In this document: positions 1 to 7,709 of the stretch, piece after piece
How the letters are laid out: the number at the start of each line of letters is the position of its first letter
How positions within the stretch are numbered: the first letter of the stretch is position 1
Assembly (NCBI GenBank): GCA_902760415.1
Contig: CACWGK010000014.1
Span: 1 to 64,000, forward strand
From: an uncultured Lachnospiraceae bacterium
GTDB taxonomy: Bacteria; Bacillota; Clostridia; Lachnospirales; Lachnospiraceae
DNA: 64,000 nucleotides
Direction of reading: 5' to 3'
Notes under the pieces: generated by a model
Databases searched by the model: none
What the model was told of the DNA's origin: nothing
The model's input: the letters and a program-made list of their open reading frames with translations, nothing else
Position numbers and translations under genes: made by a program

Positions 1-1070
1 ATGTCAATCTTTTTACCTGTAATATCACTGTCTATCTCGTTCATATTCTTAATTCTCGGAGCCTCAAGAGGTTTTATGTCATTTAAAGCATCCATTAGAA
101 TATATGTACGATTATTCTTACAATTACTATGTATTTTATTGAAAACATCTTCTGGTGTAACACCGTTTTCTTTTATTACATCATCTCTAAGTGCAATATA
201 TATAAGACGTTCTCTACTTTGAGCAACAGAAAAATCATGAGAATTAAGTATCTGGTAACTTACTTTATACTTATAGTGTTTACCGTTTTTTACTGCATCA
301 AGCTTCTCATAATCCTCTACAACCTGATCAGCCACTTTAAGCATTCCCTTAACATTTTCCATAACCACTACTTTAGGGACTATTTTTTCAACAGCCTTAA
401 CAAAATATTTATATAATTTATTTCTGGGATCATCTATCACCCTCTGACGATTTGCTTCACTAAATCCCTGACACGGAGGTCCTCCAACAACAATATCAAT
501 ATCATTATCAATATAATCCTCAATATTATCTACAATTGTCTTGATATCTCCCTGAATCAATTTATCAGACGGTAATTCTGGGTGATTATACTTATATGTC
601 TGTATACATACATCCTCTATATCATTTGCCAGCTTTACATTAAACCCGGCCTGAAGAAATCCCAGGCTCAGTCCACCTGCGCCACAGAAAAAATCCACAA
701 GTGAATATTTATTATTTTTCCGAGCCTCTTCTTGAATTATCTTTCTTTTCGAATTATAAAGCTTATCCAAATAGGGTCTGACTTCTCCCATATCATCATA
801 ATTCCTGCAAACATAGTTTACAGCATTTATAAAGTCACCAAATCCATTACCTAGTAATTTCTTTAGTTCAGGAATATCCGATTCTTTTTTGATTGCTCCA
901 ATACTAATCAATTCATCTACTATATTACTTTTAATCTCAGATACTGTTTCTATATTCTTCTTATTCTTTTCACAATAAACTTCAACTAGCCTTGTATATA
1001 CAATGGTCTGTTCTGTAAAAAAACTCTTTTCAGTTTTACTGTGCAATTCTTTCACAGCGGTAAATATCAT
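1..1070 (-). CDS. C5-cytosine DNA methyltransferase, truncated by window edge
   Basis: This gene runs off the left edge, so only about 356 N-terminal codons are visible. It should methylate cytosine at C5 in a specific DNA site. Reading the minus strand, an N-terminal extension of roughly 120 residues precedes the SAM-binding motif I (DFFCGAGGLSLGF). The catalytic motif IV loop follows (VVGGPPCQGFSEANR, with the nucleophilic Cys), then motif VI (VVMENVKGM) and motif VIII-like AQSRERLIYIA. The ATG at 1070 is preceded by GAGG at 1077-1080, and the gene overlaps the end of the upstream methyltransferase by 35 nt, so the two are probably translated together. A restriction enzyme, if present, would lie further left. 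The target recognition domain is not visible, so specificity cannot be guessed. Confidence 0.88.
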   Translation of the reverse strand, partial: MIFTAVKELHSKTEKSFFTEQTIVYTRLVEVYCEKNKKNIETVSEIKSNIVDELISIGAIKKESDIPELKKLLGNGFGDFINAVNYVCRNYDDMGEVRPYLDKLYNSKRKIIQEEARKNNKYSLVDFFCGAGGLSLGFLQAGFNVKLANDIEDVCIQTYKYNHPELPSDKLIQGDIKTIVDNIEDYIDNDIDIVVGGPPCQGFSEANRQRVIDDPRNKLYKYFVKAVEKIVPKVVVMENVKGMLKVADQVVEDYEKLDAVKNGKHYKYKVSYQILNSHDFSVAQSRERLIYIALRDDVIKENGVTPEDVFNKIHSNCKNNRTYILMDALNDIKPLEAPRIKNMNEIDSDITGKKID

Positions 1071-2280
1071 TGTTTTCCTCCAACATTTCCAGTTTTGATC
1101 TGACGCATTTTGCAATAGCTTCTGCTAAAAGCGGCGGAACTGCATTTCCCACTTGCTTAAACTGCTCCGTTCTTGGTCCTTCAAATACAAAATCATCCGG
1201 AAAAGATTGTATTCTTGCTGCTTCTCTAACTGTAAATGTTCTTCCCTGAGAACTGTCAGGATGTATAAACTGATTTCCATCTTTATACAAGTGAGCAATT
1301 ATCGTTTTAGATGGCAAATCCCACCATTGAACAGTATAACTATTACCAAAAACCCTCTGTTTTTCATGATTTAGATCAGGTCTGTTTTCGAGCAGTTCCT
1401 GAAAAGTCCAATGGTTTTCGCTCATAACAGTATATCTTTCTATATCTTTATCATTGTGATTTCTGGCAACATGATCCATTAATTTATGATTGTCAGCTGT
1501 CCGGATCCTTTTTAGGAACTCATTATCCCTTTTAGATGTAAATGCAATTATCGACTTTCCCTCTCCAGGTCTTAATTTAGGAAGTTCCTCTATAGCGTCC
1601 CTTACAGTAACATATTTTTTTAGCCCGACTCTTTCGATATCTGACATTTCCGGATCATAATGAGTTTTTATTATGCCTTCATACATCTCCTCTGCTTCAA
1701 TATCAATATCATTTCTAACACCAATAATAATTACCCTTTTTCTTATCTGTGGAACACCATAATTAGCAGAATTTAAAACGATTGCCTTAGGATCAAACTT
1801 AACTTTATAGTTTTCTCCCAATGCCTCTACAATTCTATTAACTATATGTTCTCCATTAATCTTTGCCGTAAGCATACCTGTCACATTTTCAAACACAAAA
1901 AACTTAGGAAGGTAATGATTAAGTACCTTCACATAGCTTTCAAAAAGATAATTACGCGGATCATCCTGCATAGCATTATCGTCCTTTGCCCTTCCAAGAC
2001 TGGAATACGCCTGACACGGAGGACCTCCTATAATGATATCTACTTTTTCATCTTTTACGACATTATCGAGCTTATCGATTACATCATCTCCGGTTATATC
2101 CAGTTGCAGCACTGCTTCATCAGCATTTTTATATCCGTAGTGTCTCATCCTTGTTTTAAGAGTTTCACATGCTGTTGGATTAATCTCAACATGCGCAAGT
2201 GCGTTAAAACCCTGACGATAAAAACCTTCACTTAAACCGCCGCAACCTGCAAATAAATCAATAAAATTATATTTATCCAT
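1036..2280 (-). CDS. C5-cytosine DNA methyltransferase
   Basis: A complete DNA (cytosine-5-)-methyltransferase of 414 residues. Motif I (DLFAGCGGLSEGF) lies at the extreme N-terminus. Motif IV follows (IIGGPPCQAYS, catalytic Cys), then motif VI (FVFENVTGM), motif VIII (QIRKRVIIIG), a variable target recognition region, and C-terminal motifs IX and X (REAARIQSFPDDF, QVGNAVPP). I chose the ATG at 2280 because GAGGTG lies six bases upstream; an ATG at 2310 would be poorly placed. It follows a small XRE gene and overlaps a second, different C5 methyltransferase. Two such enzymes side by side are typical of restriction systems with asymmetric sites, where each strand needs its own enzyme; that is an inference here because no endonuclease is in view. 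Confidence 0.93.
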   Translation of the reverse strand: MDKYNFIDLFAGCGGLSEGFYRQGFNALAHVEINPTACETLKTRMRHYGYKNADEAVLQLDITGDDVIDKLDNVVKDEKVDIIIGGPPCQAYSSLGRAKDDNAMQDDPRNYLFESYVKVLNHYLPKFFVFENVTGMLTAKINGEHIVNRIVEALGENYKVKFDPKAIVLNSANYGVPQIRKRVIIIGVRNDIDIEAEEMYEGIIKTHYDPEMSDIERVGLKKYVTVRDAIEELPKLRPGEGKSIIAFTSKRDNEFLKRIRTADNHKLMDHVARNHNDKDIERYTVMSENHWTFQELLENRPDLNHEKQRVFGNSYTVQWWDLPSKTIIAHLYKDGNQFIHPDSSQGRTFTVREAARIQSFPDDFVFEGPRTEQFKQVGNAVPPLLAEAIAKCVRSKLEMLEENNDIYRCERIAQ

Positions 2281-2333
2281 TTTCATCACCTCAAGAAAAT
2301 TATAAACCATTATATATCCCTTAAAAAGGACAG

Positions 2334-2540
2334 CTACTTATCCTGCTCTATTTCCATAATATCGCTGGTATCACACTGCAGTGCCTGGCATATACGAACT
2401 ATAATATCAGTATTAACATTCTCATTTTTTCCCAGTTTAGCCATTGATGCGGAACTGATACCAGCCATCTCACATAAATCCTTTTTCATTAAATCTTTAT
2501 CTATCAGTAATTTCCACAATTTCTTGTATGATATATGCAT
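2334..2540 (-). CDS. XRE-family transcriptional regulator (restriction-modification controller-like)
   Basis: A 68-residue protein that is essentially one Cro/CI-type helix-turn-helix domain (LMKKDLCEMAGISSASMAKL, then TDIIVRICQALQCDTSDIMEI). Small XRE proteins of this type often sit directly in front of restriction-modification genes and control their timing. Here it lies 53 nt upstream of the complete methyltransferase on the same strand, so co-transcription is likely. The ATG at 2540 is preceded by GGAGGTG, which makes it a better start than the upstream in-frame codon. A role as controller protein is inferred from position; no C-box palindrome was identified with confidence. Confidence 0.82.
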   Translation of the reverse strand: MHISYKKLWKLLIDKDLMKKDLCEMAGISSASMAKLGKNENVNTDIIVRICQALQCDTSDIMEIEQDK

Positions 2541-2664
2541 TGTACACCTCCATCCTGTGTTTATATCACATAATAGCACTGTATAATCATATATGCAACA
2601 AGAAACTTTGCGATCGTGAAGATTATATTTTACTGTAACTTATCCGATTTTATTATCGCTTATT

Positions 2665-3099
2665 TTATCTATCTTTATAGGTTCTTTTACGTTCATTTAT
2701 TTCATGATTTTTTGCGTTTTGGAGACTATCCAACAAATACCTCTTCATCCATGGCATTTCCCTCAATTTCAGGCACTTATTATAGTGTTTCTGGAATTCC
2801 TCATACATATCTGGAATAAACCAATTAACACCTGCAGCCGTTACCAAATTTCTAAATGCCTCAAACCCCAGGTCTTTATCCACAGTTGTTATATCCCAAA
2901 GCGAAGCTCTTTCATCCAGTGTCAGATTGAAATATTCTCCAAGTGTTACCTTATATGATTGAATACCACACAGTACAAATATTGCAATCGTTTCTGCTTC
3001 ATCGTAACCATTTTCAATATGTTTCTCTTGCATTCCCGTCTTCTGATTATTTGATTCATCTATGTTCTCCAGATTTTCCTTAACATGTTCTACTGGCAT
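2665..3099 (-). CDS. Hypothetical protein, accessory region
   Basis: A 144-residue acidic soluble protein that I do not recognise. The N-terminal 40 residues are polar and probably disordered; the rest is mixed (AIFVLCGIQSYKVTLGEYF, LGFEAFRNLVTAAGVNWFIP) and the C-terminus is strongly basic. The reading frame stays open and protein-like for about 40 further codons upstream, to a TGA near 3275, but without a standard start codon. This suggests that the visible gene is the 3' part of a longer gene whose start has been lost. It overlaps an opposing open frame on the plus strand, and only one of the two can be intact there. It lies just upstream of the XRE/methyltransferase genes and may belong to the same island. 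Confidence 0.45.
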   Translation of the reverse strand: MPVEHVKENLENIDESNNQKTGMQEKHIENGYDEAETIAIFVLCGIQSYKVTLGEYFNLTLDERASLWDITTVDKDLGFEAFRNLVTAAGVNWFIPDMYEEFQKHYNKCLKLREMPWMKRYLLDSLQNAKNHEINERKRTYKDR

Positions 3100-3462
3100 C
3101 TGCGGTATCTTTTCATCATCAACGCATTTATCAAATTCAGTTTCGTACTCGGATACATTGGAACCTTGTTTTGGTTGGATGAAACCAATGACATATGGCT
3201 TTTTGAAGTTCCAACATCGCCATCCATTTACTCCAAAAAAGGACGCAACAAAAAAGAATCAGACTCGGATAATCCTAATACTCCATTTAATGAAGATGAT
3301 TTCTCATTTACGGATACACCTATTGGAATCACTTTTAATTTCAGAACACTTAATGAATTTATTAATGCTTGGTATAAAAAGAAAAATGAATTAAAGAACG
3401 GGGATATAACCCGTGATGAATATTTTGAATGGAAAATCAACTGGTCATATTCAGATGACTAA
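3085..3462 (+). CDS. Hypothetical protein, probably the 3' remnant of a gene
   Basis: The downstream two thirds of this frame (from about 3160) reads like genuine coding sequence: WLDETNDIWLFEVPTSP, then an Asp/Asn/Ser/Lys-rich linker, then a hydrophilic helix-rich tail (NAWYKKKNELKNGDITRDEY). The first 25 codons are hydrophobic and lie antisense to a better coding frame on the minus strand, so the proposed start is doubtful. I see no good ribosome binding site. I do not recognise the family. The most economical reading is a decayed gene end left beside guaA by an earlier insertion or deletion. Confidence 0.35.
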   Translation: MFYWHLRYLFIINAFIKFSFVLGYIGTLFWLDETNDIWLFEVPTSPSIYSKKGRNKKESDSDNPNTPFNEDDFSFTDTPIGITFNFRTLNEFINAWYKKKNELKNGDITRDEYFEWKINWSYSDD

Positions 3463-3590
3463 GTCGCTCGAATCATTTCACTTCATAACCACTTGCTACA
3501 CGCTAAATGATTGACAAGTGAAACTCCAGTTGATATCTGCAATGATATGATATTATTTCATGCTTCTTAGTACCACTGTAGTACCAGAGC

Positions 3591-3637
3591 TAAAAAAAAT
3601 AACTCGCAGTCGCCCTAAAATAGGGCTTCTGCGAGTT
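3591..3637 (-). terminator. Rho-independent terminator of guaA
   Basis: AACTCGCAG at 3601-3609 pairs with CTGCGAGTT at 3629-3637, with an inner GCCCTA/TAGGGC stem. On the minus strand the hairpin is followed by a run of Ts (complement of 3591-3600). It sits 9 bp past the guaA stop codon. Confidence 0.85.
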
Positions 3638-3645
3638 TCTAGCGT

Positions 3646-4638
3646 TTATTCATATTCCACAGTTGCTGGTGGTTTTGGTGTGTAGTCGAAGAGGACTCTG
3701 TTGATGCCTGGTACTTCTGTGATTATACGGTTTACAAGATGGTCGATGAGTTCGTCTGACAGGTGTTCTACTGTTACTTCCATAACATCTGTTGTATTGA
3801 TGGCACGTATGATGCATGGCCAATCGAATGTACGTTTTCCATCTTTTACTCCTGTTGATTTGAAGTCTGGTAATACTGTGAAGTACTGCCATACTTTTCC
3901 AGCAAGTCCGTTCTTCTCGAACTCTTCACGAAGTATTGCATCTGACTCACGTACAGCTTCAAGTCTGTCTCTTGTGATTGCTCCTGGACATCTTACGCCA
4001 AGTCCTGGTCCTGGGAATGGCTGACGATATACCATGTTGTCTGGAAGGCCAAGTTCCTTTCCTACCACACGCACTTCATCCTTGAAAAGGATTCTTACTG
4101 GTTCTACAAGTTCAAAGTTCATATCTTCAGGAAGTCCACCGGCATTATGATGTGCCTTGATACCAGCATCACTCTCTAGGATATCTGGCCATATTGTTCC
4201 CTGTGCAAGGAACTCGATGCCATCAAGCTTACGCGCCTCTTCTGCAAATACTTCGATGAATTCTCCACCAATTATCTTTCTCTTCTGCTCTGGATCTGTT
4301 ACTCCTGCGAGTTTATCAAGGAAACGATCTGTCGCATCTACATAGATAAGATTAGCATTTAACTCATCTCTGAAAACCTTGATAACCTGCTCTGGTTCTC
4401 CCTTTCGGAGAAGTCCATGATTTACATGAACACATACAAGCTGCTGTCCGATTGCCTTAATAAGGATTGCAGCAACAACTGATGAATCAACTCCACCCGA
4501 AAGCGCAAGAAGTACTTTCTTATCGCCAACCTGTTCCTTGATAAGTGCAACCTGCTCATCGATAAAAGCCTTTGCAAGCTCTGGAGTAGTTATTCTCTCC
4601 ATGTCATCCGGTCTTCTGATATCCGTAATGTCTGCCAT
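3646..4638 (-). CDS. guaA: GMP synthase, ATP pyrophosphatase subunit (no glutamine amidotransferase domain)
   Basis: This enzyme adenylates XMP with ATP and aminates it to GMP in purine synthesis. The 330 residues comprise the ATP-PPase domain, with P-loop SGGVDS at residues 47-52, and the C-terminal dimerisation/XMP-binding domain (YRQPFPGPGLGVRCPGAITR; end PPATVEYE). Bacterial GuaA is usually about 510-525 residues because a class I amidotransferase domain comes first; that domain is absent here and the 825 bp upstream do not encode it. The enzyme must therefore use free ammonia or a separate GuaAa-type subunit encoded elsewhere, as in archaea. AGGAGG sits correctly before the ATG. The gene's 3' end is a known integration site for genomic islands. 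Confidence 0.93.
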   Translation of the reverse strand: MADITDIRRPDDMERITTPELAKAFIDEQVALIKEQVGDKKVLLALSGGVDSSVVAAILIKAIGQQLVCVHVNHGLLRKGEPEQVIKVFRDELNANLIYVDATDRFLDKLAGVTDPEQKRKIIGGEFIEVFAEEARKLDGIEFLAQGTIWPDILESDAGIKAHHNAGGLPEDMNFELVEPVRILFKDEVRVVGKELGLPDNMVYRQPFPGPGLGVRCPGAITRDRLEAVRESDAILREEFEKNGLAGKVWQYFTVLPDFKSTGVKDGKRTFDWPCIIRAINTTDVMEVTVEHLSDELIDHLVNRIITEVPGINRVLFDYTPKPPATVEYE

Positions 4639-4876
4639 TTGTGAAACCTCCTATTTTATAAAATGATACGATTATTTTGACATTTTGATAAATATCTGTC
4701 AATTAATAAACTAGTTATAACATTTATTTCTACAGAACGAACTGAGCCGCACTGTTTTAAAATCACTGAACAGCTGATTCGTGAACCTTGAAAAGTACGT
4801 ACCATCTGAATACTTATCAATACCAATAAGAAACTTAACGAAATCCTGAAGACTCCTGACAATAAAGGTCGTCATT

Positions 4877-4923
4877 AACCGGAAATTTTTCTCAGCATGT
4901 AATTCTATGAAAAATTTCCGGTT
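4877..4923. repeat. Perfect 15-bp inverted repeat
   Basis: AACCGGAAATTTTTC at 4877-4891 and its exact reverse complement at 4909-4923 flank a 17-nt loop. It marks the left border of the repeat array between guaA and the following membrane protein gene. It could be a terminator-like structure, but the T-tract is inside the stem rather than after it. Confidence 0.85.
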
Positions 4924-4934
4924 TAAGAAAATAG

Positions 4935-5054
4935 TTTCGGCTATACGGTTGTTTGAAAAGGCAGCCCCGGTTATACAGTAGTTTTGAATGGTAGCTTCGG
5001 CTATACGGTTGTTTGGAATGGTTGTTTCGGCTATATGAAGATTTGTGAAGGCGG
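4935..5054. repeat. Four tandem copies of a 30-bp repeat
   Basis: Units begin at 4935, 4965, 4995 and 5025 and keep an exact 30-bp period. The best-conserved part is TTTCGGCTATACGGTTGTTT, followed by a less conserved GAA-rich tail. There are no spacers between units, so it is not a CRISPR array. The core TTTCGGCTATA reappears inverted (TATAGCCGAAA) at 5200-5210 and 5293-5303. Confidence 0.85.
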
Positions 5055-5340
5055 AGTCACCCGTTTGCCCTAAAATGAGGCATTTTTCAAGGCGTTTTTT
5101 ACCAATATTCCAGATGATTTCGGCATATAGCCACTATAAAATGAAGGAGTCACCCGTCAATTCTAAATCTACGGGTGACACCTTCCTATAAAATCCCGAT
5201 ATAGCCGAAACCTCTTTCTAAAACTTGCTTAAAAGCATGAATCAACTGACTCTAAAAGCTCTAACGGGTGACTCCACATTCAAAACAAGTCATATAGCCG
5301 AAATGAGTCACCCTTACGTCCGACGTAAAGGTGACTCATT
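5053..5340. repeat. Inverted and direct copies of a GGAGTCACCCGT motif
   Basis: GGAGTCACCCGT occurs at 5053-5064 and 5146-5157. Its reverse complement occurs as ACGGGTGACACC at 5171-5182 and ACGGGTGACTCC at 5264-5275. A near-perfect hairpin built from GAGTCACC and GGTGACTC spans 5302-5340 with the inner stem TTACGTC/GACGTAA. The copies can pair with one another locally (5149-5179) or over longer distances. Function unknown. Confidence 0.8.
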
Positions 5341-5380
5341 TGTGTGATTAGGCTTCGTTCATATTCAAGGAAAATATGAA

Positions 5381-5424
5381 GAAGAAAAAAGAACACATCT
5401 ACCAATCACATGATAAATGTGTTC
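5381..5424 (-). terminator. Rho-independent terminator downstream of the repeat-bearing membrane protein
   Basis: GAACACAT (5391-5398) pairs with ATGTGTTC (5417-5424). Read on the minus strand the stem is followed by TTTTTTCTTC. It lies about 40 bp beyond the stop codon of the gene at 5464. Confidence 0.75.
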
Positions 5425-5463
5425 TATATATTGATATTGATATCAATAATAATATAATATATC

Positions 5464-6480
5464 TTAACGGAAATATGTAATGAATACTACAAGACCACCC
5501 ATTAAGATAAAGAAACTTCCTAGAAGTGTCGCTCCTACTAATACAGCGCCAGTAAGCTTCGGATCATAGAAGCCTCCATCATCACCCTCTGAAACAAATA
5601 TCTCTCTTACCTCATCTACAGCTGGAAGGCCTCGATTTGTAAAGTAAGGCATAAAAGTCCTTCTTAACTCTCCGTTATACCAATACTCATATATTGGAGA
5701 ACGCGTTCTAGGACTATGATTACTAGCATGTCTAGGTATTACCAGCTGAACACAGGTTGCCTGAACAGGAATATTATATTTCTTCTTCATAGAAGAAGAT
5801 CTTATAAATGAACCTATAATAATAGCAAAGCCAATAACAATTATAAAAAATGGAAGTATACGATTACCAGCATTATCTAACGAATCCTGTGCCTCTGAAC
5901 TTGCAAATAGCTTGAAAAATCCATAAACTAGCATAAGCACTCCAACTACTACCGCAATAACTGAAATATAATTTATGCTTCTTCCAGCATTTAAATCCTT
6001 AATGATAATCTTCGCACCAATATATGTGAAAATTATTCCCATAGTTAAACCAAGCATTGATGCACTTCCCATTTTTCCAGCTACGACAACCAGAATAGCA
6101 AGGATTAATACAGCTATCATCTCTACTCCATTTAAATAGCCTTCGGGATGTGGCTTGATTCTTGGATACCTACCATTATCTGGCTGATTGAACTGTTGCT
6201 GGTTAAACTGCGGCTGGCCCGGCATTTCCCCTGGCTGACCGAACTGCGGTTGATTGTACTGCGGCTGGCCCGGCATTCCCCCCGGCTTACCGAACTGCGG
6301 TTGATTGTACTGCGGCTGGTTGTACTGCGGCTGCCCTGGAGCCCCTCCATTTCTCTGCTGCATGAGCATATCATACTCGCGAAGTTTCTCTTCCTTAATC
6401 TTCTCGCTCATGTTGCCAGTCCTGACCTGAAGATCAAGAAGCTTCTCAACTTGGTCACGATTCATTTCAAAATTCATCAT
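5464..6480 (-). CDS. Membrane protein with Gln/Pro/Asn-rich repeats and DUF3592-like domain
   Basis: A 338-residue protein. Residues 1-45 are charged and helical. Residues about 46-105 are a low-complexity region of repeated PQYNQPQF/GQPGGMPGQ units of about 17 residues, encoded by near-identical DNA at 6190-6350. Four or so membrane segments follow (from VEMIAVLILAILVVVAG onward), and the C-terminal part has a YEYWYNGELRR stretch with a FYDP element resembling DUF3592 proteins. A last hydrophobic helix ends the protein. The sticky disordered N-terminus followed by membrane helices suggests a cytoplasmic or envelope scaffold; no enzyme activity is apparent. AAGGAGG lies about 12 nt before the ATG pair. 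It has its own terminator and appears monocistronic. Confidence 0.78.
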   Translation of the reverse strand: MMNFEMNRDQVEKLLDLQVRTGNMSEKIKEEKLREYDMLMQQRNGGAPGQPQYNQPQYNQPQFGKPGGMPGQPQYNQPQFGQPGEMPGQPQFNQQQFNQPDNGRYPRIKPHPEGYLNGVEMIAVLILAILVVVAGKMGSASMLGLTMGIIFTYIGAKIIIKDLNAGRSINYISVIAVVVGVLMLVYGFFKLFASSEAQDSLDNAGNRILPFFIIVIGFAIIIGSFIRSSSMKKKYNIPVQATCVQLVIPRHASNHSPRTRSPIYEYWYNGELRRTFMPYFTNRGLPAVDEVREIFVSEGDDGGFYDPKLTGAVLVGATLLGSFFILMGGLVVFITYFR

Positions 6481-6622
6481 ATAAATAACTTTCCTCCTTA
6501 TACAATATGAGAATTATATAACATTTTTGATGAATAAGTCATTAAATTATTATTAAATTTTTGCCTTTAATGTGTTATTATATCAAACTGGAAAAATTAT
6601 GATAATACAAAAGGAGAACAAC

Positions 6623-7675
6623 ATGAAGAAAAAGATTCTTTCCTTGGTGCTGGCAAGTGTGCTTGCACTCTCACTTGTAACTGGTTGTGGAAGTACCGAA
6701 GAAGCTACTACTGAAATCACTACAGTAGCTACTACTGAAGCTACTACTGAGGCAGTCGCTACTGAAACAGAAGCAAAAGAAACTGTTAAAGCAACAAAAG
6801 GACAGGATAGAGCAGGAAATGAAGTAATTATCCCTAACAAAGTAGATCGTATCATCTCTATGGCCCCATCTACAACTCGTTTCCTTATCGATATCGGTGT
6901 TGCAGATAAGATAGTAGCAATTGATACTAACTCTTATGCTTACCTTGATCAGCTCCCAGCTGATGTACAGCAGTTTGATATGATGGCACCTGATAATGAA
7001 GCACTTATCGCACTTAATCCTGATATCATCTTTACATCTGGTATGAGTAACGCTGGTGGCGAGGATGTATATCAGTCAGCAAGAGATGCAGGTATCTGCG
7101 TCTTCGATATCCCATCAAGCAAATCATTTGACGATATTAGTCAGGATCTTGTAGCTATCGGAAATGCAGTTCATGCTAATAATGCTACAACTGAGATAGT
7201 TAATGAGTTTAACAGCCAGGTTGCCGAGCTTAAGGCTATCGGAGAGACAATCACTACAAAGAAGAAAGTTCTATTCGAGATATCACTTCCTTCTGCTGAT
7301 TATCCATCAATCTATACATTTGGTTCAGGAACATATCTTGATGAAATGCTGACAACCATCGGTGCTGAAAATGTTACTGGTGACCAGGAAGGCTGGATCA
7401 GCATCTCAGAAGAAGAAGCTATAGCTATGAACCCAGATGTTATAATAACAAATGTTAACTATGTAGATGATCCTGTCGGAGTTATAAAGTCTAGCACAGG
7501 CTGGCAAAATGTTACTGCTATAAGAAACGGTGCTGTATACTATATTGATGCAGATGCTAGTAATCAGCCTAACAACCACGTTATAGATGCTACAATTCAG
7601 ATGGCTAAGCTTATCTATCCTGATGCATTCGCTGATTTTGGCGATCCATTTGCTACAGCAGGTGACGCTGAATAA
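6623..7675 (+). CDS. ABC transporter substrate-binding lipoprotein (FecB/BtuF-type)
   Basis: A 350-residue exported lipoprotein that binds a metal chelate, probably an iron-siderophore, haem or corrinoid. The signal peptide ends in a lipobox, LVTGC, with the lipidated Cys at residue 22. A Thr/Glu/Ala-rich linker follows, then the periplasmic-binding-protein fold of the FecB/BtuF class (DRIISMAPSTTRFLIDIGVADKIVAID; NPDIIFTSG). I chose the ATG at 6623 because AAGGAG lies seven bases upstream and the signal peptide begins there. It is the first gene of a three-gene importer operon with a permease and an ATPase; the substrate cannot be fixed from sequence. Confidence 0.9.
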   Translation: MKKKILSLVLASVLALSLVTGCGSTEEATTEITTVATTEATTEAVATETEAKETVKATKGQDRAGNEVIIPNKVDRIISMAPSTTRFLIDIGVADKIVAIDTNSYAYLDQLPADVQQFDMMAPDNEALIALNPDIIFTSGMSNAGGEDVYQSARDAGICVFDIPSSKSFDDISQDLVAIGNAVHANNATTEIVNEFNSQVAELKAIGETITTKKKVLFEISLPSADYPSIYTFGSGTYLDEMLTTIGAENVTGDQEGWISISEEEAIAMNPDVIITNVNYVDDPVGVIKSSTGWQNVTAIRNGAVYYIDADASNQPNNHVIDATIQMAKLIYPDAFADFGDPFATAGDAE

Positions 7676-7709
7676 TTGATAAAATGACTGATACACTAAG
7701 AGAGATAAT

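Larger units (their letters stand above)
4639..5463. other. Gene-poor intergenic region with structured repeats
   Basis: About 825 bp between guaA and the next gene hold no convincing coding sequence. The part next to guaA (4639-4870) is plain AT-rich leader; a TTGACA hexamer occurs on the minus strand near 4694-4699, but its -10 partner is weak. From 4877 to 5424 the DNA is full of repeats and hairpins, listed separately. No known riboswitch consensus was recognised. Confidence 0.8.

Noticed and set aside
25..50. TTCATATTC near the left edge as a second copy of the guaA attachment site
   Set aside because: Only nine bases match, the stretch is an ordinary part of the methyltransferase coding sequence, and the same short string occurs again near 5358.
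4656..4862. A 68-codon frame upstream of guaA as the missing amidotransferase subunit
   Set aside because: The translated sequence has no amidotransferase motif (no GGPxS or catalytic Cys context) and is far too short.
4639..4876. A guanine or PRPP riboswitch upstream of guaA
   Set aside because: I could not match the conserved junction sequences of known purine or PRPP riboswitches in the leader.
4935..5054. Tandem 30-bp repeats as a CRISPR array
   Set aside because: The units are contiguous with no spacers and no cas gene is in the window.
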